This document shows, piece after piece, positions 7,825 to 11,281 of a stretch of 11,281 bases of DNA (its first letter is position 1; each line of letters starts with the position of its first letter). Under the pieces are notes generated by a model. The model ran no database searches and had not been told where the DNA came from. It saw only the letters and a list, made by a program, of their open reading frames with translations. Source of the DNA: Pseudomonadota bacterium (lineage in GTDB: Bacteria > Pseudomonadota > Gammaproteobacteria > Steroidobacterales > Woeseiaceae); the NCBI GenBank assembly GCA_022567775.1, contig JADFGH010000029.1:1-11281 (forward strand), given 5' to 3'. The position numbers and the translations under genes are program-made.

Positions 7825-7859
7825 TTCGGGGCTGAAGCCGCTCCTGCAACCGCTCCTAC
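7825..7859 (-). repeat. GTAG-foot REP-like element 5 (contains the transglycosylase stop)
   Basis: Read on the minus strand it is GTAGGAGCGG, TTGC, then AGGAGCGGCTTCAGCCCCGAA. The 8-mer AGGAGCGG occurs twice at a 12-bp period (plus-strand positions 7838-7845 and 7850-7857), as if the foot region had duplicated. The foot GTAG (7859-7856) supplies the TAG stop of the transglycosylase gene. With element 4 it fills the whole 65-bp gap between the two convergent genes and may act as a two-way terminator. Confidence 0.75.
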
Positions 7860-8422
7860 ACGCGATACCACTTGAGGCGCAGCTTATCGAGAACCATGCT
7901 GGGATATTTTCTTTGTCCGAGACTGCCGTTGTAGCGACCCAGCGCGCGCTTCAGGTCACCGCCTTCCATGTTCAGATAATATTTTAGAATCGTGCAACCA
8001 AGGCGCAGGTTTGTGCCGATGTGAATCAAATTGTCGTCCGGTCGTCCGATTTCATCCAGCCAGAACGGCATGATTTGCATGAGACCACGTGCGCCGGCGA
8101 CTGAGATTGCATATTTGTCGAAATTGCTCTCGACATCAATCACCGCGAGGACAAGTTCCGGCGCCAAGTCCGCACGCATAGCCTCAAGGTGAACGCGTTT
8201 CAGGATATTGATCCGCTCCTGCGGATTGGCAACCTGCCTGGCGAGCCTGGTGGACATGTCGGTCAGCCAGACCTGTGCGTCGAAATGATCCGCAAAGCTG
8301 GAAGTGTCGCTGGCAGCCTGGCGCAACATTTCCACCAGCGCAGGGTCAGGCCGGTCCTGTGCCGCCCCGGGCAGAGCCAGCGCGATCAGCAATGCTGCTA
8401 TGGATATCCTGAACACACGCAT
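7856..8422 (-). CDS. Periplasmic lytic transglycosylase (SLT domain)
   Basis: This protein of 188 residues has a signal peptide (MRVFRISIAALLIALALPGA, cleavage near AAQ at 20-22), a helical linker (about 25-85) and an SLT-type lysozyme-like domain (about 85-170). The catalytic Glu is E98 in AVIDVESNFDKYA, followed by the family motifs ARGLMQIMPFW (111-121), NLRLGCTILKYYL (138-150) and RYNGSLG (163-169). It should cleave the MurNAc-GlcNAc bond of peptidoglycan with 1,6-anhydro product formation. ATG 8422 is preferred; GTG 8431 would add three residues. It begins 39 bases after the proS stop and is probably co-transcribed with it. Its last Val and the stop come from REP-like element 5. Confidence 0.93.
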   Translation of the reverse strand: MRVFRISIAALLIALALPGAAQDRPDPALVEMLRQAASDTSSFADHFDAQVWLTDMSTRLARQVANPQERINILKRVHLEAMRADLAPELVLAVIDVESNFDKYAISVAGARGLMQIMPFWLDEIGRPDDNLIHIGTNLRLGCTILKYYLNMEGGDLKRALGRYNGSLGQRKYPSMVLDKLRLKWYRV

Positions 8423-8461
8423 GGTTGTCACATTCCAGCCCCGATCACGTCAATTCGGGAA

Positions 8462-10171
8462 TCAGCTTAACTTCGATTGCACCAGCATTTCGAGAGCGGC
8501 ATCACGTTTCATCATCTGCGACTCTTCATCCCGCCTGTGTCGGTACTCGAGTTCTCCGCTTTTCAGGCTGCGTTCACTGATGACCACCCTGTGCGGGATG
8601 CCAATAAGCTCTGCATCCGCGAACTTGACGCCCGGACGTGCATCCCGATCATCGAACAGAACCTCAAAGCCCAATGTCTGCAATTCTGCGTACAGCGCTT
8701 CTGCGGCCTCAAGTAGCTTGTCCGATCGTTGCATGTTGATCGGAATTAGCACGATATCGAACGGCGCCAGCGGTTGCGGCCAGATGATGCCCTTGTCGTC
8801 GTGGTTCTGCTCAATGGCAGCAGCGACGATTCGTGTCACGCCAATACCGTAACAGCCCATCGCCATCGCAATATCTTTTCCATCCTGGTCCTGAACAGTC
8901 GCGTTCATTACCTCGCTGTATTTCGTGCCTAGTTGGAAAATATGTCCGACTTCAATGCCGCGGGCAATTTTCAGTTTGCCCTTGCCACCTGGCGATGGAT
9001 CACCGGCAACGACGTTTCGAATATCGACGGTTTCCGGGCGTTCGATATCGCGTTCGAAATTGACACCAGTGAGGTGCATGTCAGCTTCATTGGCACCGCA
9101 GACGAAATCAGACATCAGGCTGGTGGCATGGTCATAGTATATCGGTACGTCGAGGCCGATCGGTCCGGCAAAGCCGGGTTCACTTCCGGTCACTTTTTTA
9201 ACGGTTGCGGCGTCGGCCATTGTTAATGGAGAGGCGACACCGGGCAGTTTCTCCGCCTTGATTGCATTCAGGGCGTGGTCGCCGCGAATCACCAGGGCGA
9301 CCGGTCCGGATTCTCCGTCGACGATTAATGTCTTTATCGTTTGCTCAGGTCCGATCTTCAACAGTTGCGTCAGGGCATCGATCGTCCGCACATCGGGTGT
9401 GCTGATCTTTTCAAGTTCCTGTGAAGGGGATGCTGCGTCGCCCTCTGGCCGAAGCGTCGGCGCAGTTTCCACGTTGGATGCAAAATCATCGTCGTCACTC
9501 CAGGCAATCGCGTCCTCGCCGGAATCGGCCATGACATGGAATTCCTGGGAGCGGCTGCCGCCAATTTCACCGCTGTCGGCGTCGACGACACGAAACTTCA
9601 GACCAAGTCGTTCGAAGATTGCGGTATAGGCTGCATGCATGACCTGGTAGCCGTCGTTTTCCAGTGACGCATGGTCGGCGTGGAAAGAATAGGCATCTTT
9701 CATGATGAATTCACGCGCGCGCATGACGCCAAAGCGCGGCCGAATCTCATCGCGGAATTTTGTTTGAATCTGGTAGAAAGTGATTGGCAGTTGCCGGTAG
9801 CTGCGCAGCTCGCGGCGCGCGATATCGGTAATGACCTCTTCATGAGTAGGTCCGAAGCAGAATTCACGACCATGCCGGTCTCGCATCCGCAACAGCAGGT
9901 TGCCATACTGGTCCCAGCGGCCCGATTCCCGCCACAGCTCCGCAGGCTGAACTGCGGGCATGATCAGTTCGAGTGCCCCGGCCCGGTCCATTTCTTCGCG
10001 AACAATCTTTTCCACCCTCCGCAGCACGCGCAGTCCGAGCGGCATCCAGGTGAAAAGACCTGAGGCGAGACGGCGAATAAGGCCGGCCCGCAGCATCAGC
10101 TGGTGGCTGACGATTTCGGCTTCTGCCGGAATCTCTTTTAGAGTTGTTAGTCCAAAATTGGTGAAACGCAT
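8462..10171 (-). CDS. proS: Prolyl-tRNA synthetase (bacterial type with editing domain)
   Basis: This 569-residue class II synthetase charges tRNA-Pro with proline. Order of parts: N-terminal catalytic portion with [16 protein letters not shown] (35-50) and GPTHEE (107-112); motif 2 in [20 protein letters not shown] (139-158); the inserted YbaK-like editing domain at about 225-400, with K280 in TIKTLIV, fitting the editing Lys279 of the E. coli enzyme, and GDHALN (297-302); motif 3 [13 protein letters not shown] (439-451); anticodon-binding domain from about 470 with [19 protein letters not shown] (506-524). The length and insertion mark the long bacterial ProRS that deacylates Ala-tRNA-Pro. 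The start MRFTNF is typical of the family. A -10-like box lies 35 bases upstream. Confidence 0.98.
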   Translation of the reverse strand: MRFTNFGLTTLKEIPAEAEIVSHQLMLRAGLIRRLASGLFTWMPLGLRVLRRVEKIVREEMDRAGALELIMPAVQPAELWRESGRWDQYGNLLLRMRDRHGREFCFGPTHEEVITDIARRELRSYRQLPITFYQIQTKFRDEIRPRFGVMRAREFIMKDAYSFHADHASLENDGYQVMHAAYTAIFERLGLKFRVVDADSGEIGGSRSQEFHVMADSGEDAIAWSDDDDFASNVETAPTLRPEGDAASPSQELEKISTPDVRTIDALTQLLKIGPEQTIKTLIVDGESGPVALVIRGDHALNAIKAEKLPGVASPLTMADAATVKKVTGSEPGFAGPIGLDVPIYYDHATSLMSDFVCGANEADMHLTGVNFERDIERPETVDIRNVVAGDPSPGGKGKLKIARGIEVGHIFQLGTKYSEVMNATVQDQDGKDIAMAMGCYGIGVTRIVAAAIEQNHDDKGIIWPQPLAPFDIVLIPINMQRSDKLLEAAEALYAELQTLGFEVLFDDRDARPGVKFADAELIGIPHRVVISERSLKSGELEYRHRRDEESQMMKRDAALEMLVQSKLS

Positions 10172-10205
10172 GTATATTCGGGTCCGGGTGGCTCAGGCGG
10201 GGCGT

Positions 10206-10211
10206 ATTCTA
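10206..10211 (-). promoter_or_regulatory. Candidate -10 box of the proS promoter
   Basis: On the minus strand TAGAAT (10211-10206) matches TATAAT at five of six positions. The sequence after it is G+C-rich (acgccccgcc), the kind of discriminator linked to stringent control of translation genes. No good -35 is seen at 16-18 bases (CCGTTG at 17). Confidence 0.35.
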
Positions 10212-10277
10212 CACCAGACTTCGCGCCGCAACGGCCAGGCCACGGACGCGAATTGACGCAAACAGGAATGAATCGGC

Positions 10278-10904
10278 TTGATAGGCAGGCGTAATCCATT
10301 TGTCGCCAGGGAGGGCTTACCCTTCCTGGCTGTTACGTTGATCGGAATTGGCGTTGCGTGGCAATACGCCGGTGTCAATTATTCGATTCCGCTGGTGATT
10401 CTATTCATCTACTTCGTTCTCGTGTTTCGCGATCCAAGGCGCGACGTTCCCGCTGTGCCACTGGGCATCGTCAGCCCGGTAGATGGCACCGTGGTCGGCA
10501 TCGGTCTGACGGACAAGAGCGTCCTGAATGGCGAAGCACACAAGATCATTATTCGTGTGAACAGTCTTGGAACCTACACGGCCCGTTGTCCGGTCGAGGG
10601 CAAGATCATGGATTTTCGCGGCGACCGGCCGCACAAGCAGGTGCCTGGAGAAACAACCGGTCTGTGGGTGCGCACGGATGAGGATGACGATGTTGTTTTG
10701 CAGTTTCACGGGCATCGATTCGGGCTTGCTCCACGTGCATTCCTGCGTTACGGAGAAAGAGTGGGCCAGGGTCAGCGTTGTGCGTACTTGCGCCTCACCC
10801 GCTTTGCCGAAGTACAATTGCCGATCAATGGCCGCGTGCTGGTGACTGCAGGTCAGCGGGTGGCGGCAGGCTCGGATGTGCTGGCGAAGCTGCCGCATGC
10901 TTAG
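10278..10904 (+). CDS. Phosphatidylserine decarboxylase-like protein lacking catalytic residues
   Basis: The 208-residue product follows the short form of Psd from end to end: NPFVAREGLPF (6-16), two membrane segments (about 15-30 and 36-50), FRDPRR (50-55), SPVDG (66-70, Asp69 kept), PVEGKIMDF (105-113) and the end INGRVLVTAGQRVAAG (183-198). However, where family members have FNVHVNRAPV the protein has LGTYTARCPV, so the catalytic His is Tyr100. Where they have GMIRFGSRVDVYLP it has AYLRLTRFAEVQLP, so the Gly-Ser that cleaves itself to make the pyruvoyl group is Thr174-Arg175. It probably does not cleave itself or decarboxylate phosphatidylserine. TTG 10278 is the start (AGGA 10 bases upstream; an in-frame TGA at 10269-10271 excludes anything longer). 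It is divergent from proS. Confidence 0.85.
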   Translation: MIGRRNPFVAREGLPFLAVTLIGIGVAWQYAGVNYSIPLVILFIYFVLVFRDPRRDVPAVPLGIVSPVDGTVVGIGLTDKSVLNGEAHKIIIRVNSLGTYTARCPVEGKIMDFRGDRPHKQVPGETTGLWVRTDEDDDVVLQFHGHRFGLAPRAFLRYGERVGQGQRCAYLRLTRFAEVQLPINGRVLVTAGQRVAAGSDVLAKLPHA

Positions 10905-10919
10905 GAAATCGGGATTTCC
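10904..10919. repeat. 16-bp dyad after the psd-like gene
   Basis: GGAAATC (10904-10910) and GATTTCC (10913-10919) are exact reverse complements around GG. The two-base gap is too small for an RNA hairpin of full length but suits a DNA-binding dimer. It begins on the last base of the psd-like stop codon, 47 bases before the udg start. Confidence 0.5.
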
Positions 10920-10965
10920 GTATGACGAACACCAATAAATATTCGATTGCCGAGGGTTGAGGGCA

Positions 10966-11281
10966 GTGCCGGCTGAAGCGGAAAGACGAGCCTATCTTGA
11001 GGCGCTCGAGGTTGACGTCTGGACGCTGCGTGGTTCAGCGGCTGACGAAAAACCGATCACTGCCGATGATGATTCGGTACAGGATTCGGAAATTGTGAGC
11101 TGGTCGGAACTGCGCGAAAAGGTTTCCTCGTGCACCCTTTGTTCGTTGCACAGGACCCGTACACAGACCGTGTTCGGCGTTGGCAGCGAGTCGGCGGACT
11201 GGATGATCATTGGTGAAGCGCCCGGTGCAGAGGAAGACCGGCGGGGTGAACCATTCGTCGGCCGCGCCGGCAAGCTGCTTG
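10966..11281 (+). CDS. Family-4 uracil-DNA glycosylase, N-terminal part
   Basis: The frame runs from GTG 10966 off the right edge (105 codons seen). After a variable acidic N-terminal region (about 1-44) comes [20 protein letters not shown] (45-64), whose C-x2-C is the first pair of 4Fe-4S ligands of type 4/5 UDGs, then [20 protein letters not shown], whose [20 protein letters not shown] contains motif A (uracil excision site) and the conserved glycine loop. The protein should remove uracil from deaminated DNA. The start has GAGGG (10952-10956) 9 bases upstream; TTG 10957 is the only other in-frame choice before a stop. The long acidic linker before the Fe-S site is common in proteobacterial members, sometimes called phage SPO1 polymerase-related proteins. 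Confidence 0.93.
   Translation, partial: MPAEAERRAYLEALEVDVWTLRGSAADEKPITADDDSVQDSEIVSWSELREKVSSCTLCSLHRTRTQTVFGVGSESADWMIIGEAPGAEEDRRGEPFVGRAGKLL

Noticed and set aside
10253..10283. Promoter from TTGACG before the psd-like gene
   Set aside because: The matching -10 would fall on the start codon itself with a 17-19 base spacer, so it cannot serve a transcript with the ribosome site used.

Overview
The window is an ordinary-looking chromosomal segment of a gammaproteobacterium with moderately high G+C. The gene order purN-purM-DUF2066-(CDP-alcohol transferase)-PerM/AI2E-hda, followed by wrbA and an ArsC-like gene on the other strand, matches from memory the purN/purM/DUF2066/hda/PerM/wrbA/arsC neighbourhood of Pseudomonas. 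The extra phospholipid-synthase gene and the psd-like and family-4 UDG genes suggest a more distant group (Woeseia, Steroidobacter or Xanthomonadales-like), but the exact taxon cannot be read from the sequence. I see no phage, transposase, CRISPR array or RNA gene.

Layout. 2-253: 3' end of dcd (+). 254-491: convergent intergenic region with three GTAG-foot REP-like elements and an 18-bp perfect palindrome. 492-2164: purN and purM (-), overlapping. 2165-2330: divergent promoter region. 2331-6092: a co-directional (+) run of DUF2066 protein, CDP-alcohol phosphatidyltransferase, AI2E/PerM permease, a tiny Cys/Pro-rich ORF and hda. 6076-7037: arsC-like gene and wrbA (-), with wrbA overlapping the end of hda tail to tail. 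7156-7790: DUF4398-type lipoprotein and acylphosphatase (+). 7787-7859: a REP pair filling the convergent junction. 7856-10171: lytic transglycosylase and proS (-). 10278-10904: a phosphatidylserine-decarboxylase-like protein (+). 10966-end: start of a family-4 uracil-DNA glycosylase (+).

How the genes relate. Most are housekeeping genes: nucleotide synthesis (dcd, purM, purN), translation (proS), DNA repair (udg) and replication control (hda). One theme is the pairing of a probable anionic-phospholipid synthase with Hda in one transcription unit; both activities are known to act on the nucleotide state of DnaA.

The main points for a second look are: (1) a Psd-family protein that lacks both the pyruvoyl-forming serine and the catalytic histidine; (2) REP-like elements whose bases form the stop codons of purN, acyP and the transglycosylase gene; (3) a 25-codon Cys/Pro-rich ORF with a strong ribosome binding site between the permease and hda; (4) a five-codon minicistron overlapping the purM start; and (5) a CDP-alcohol transferase that looks more like cardiolipin synthase than PgsA.
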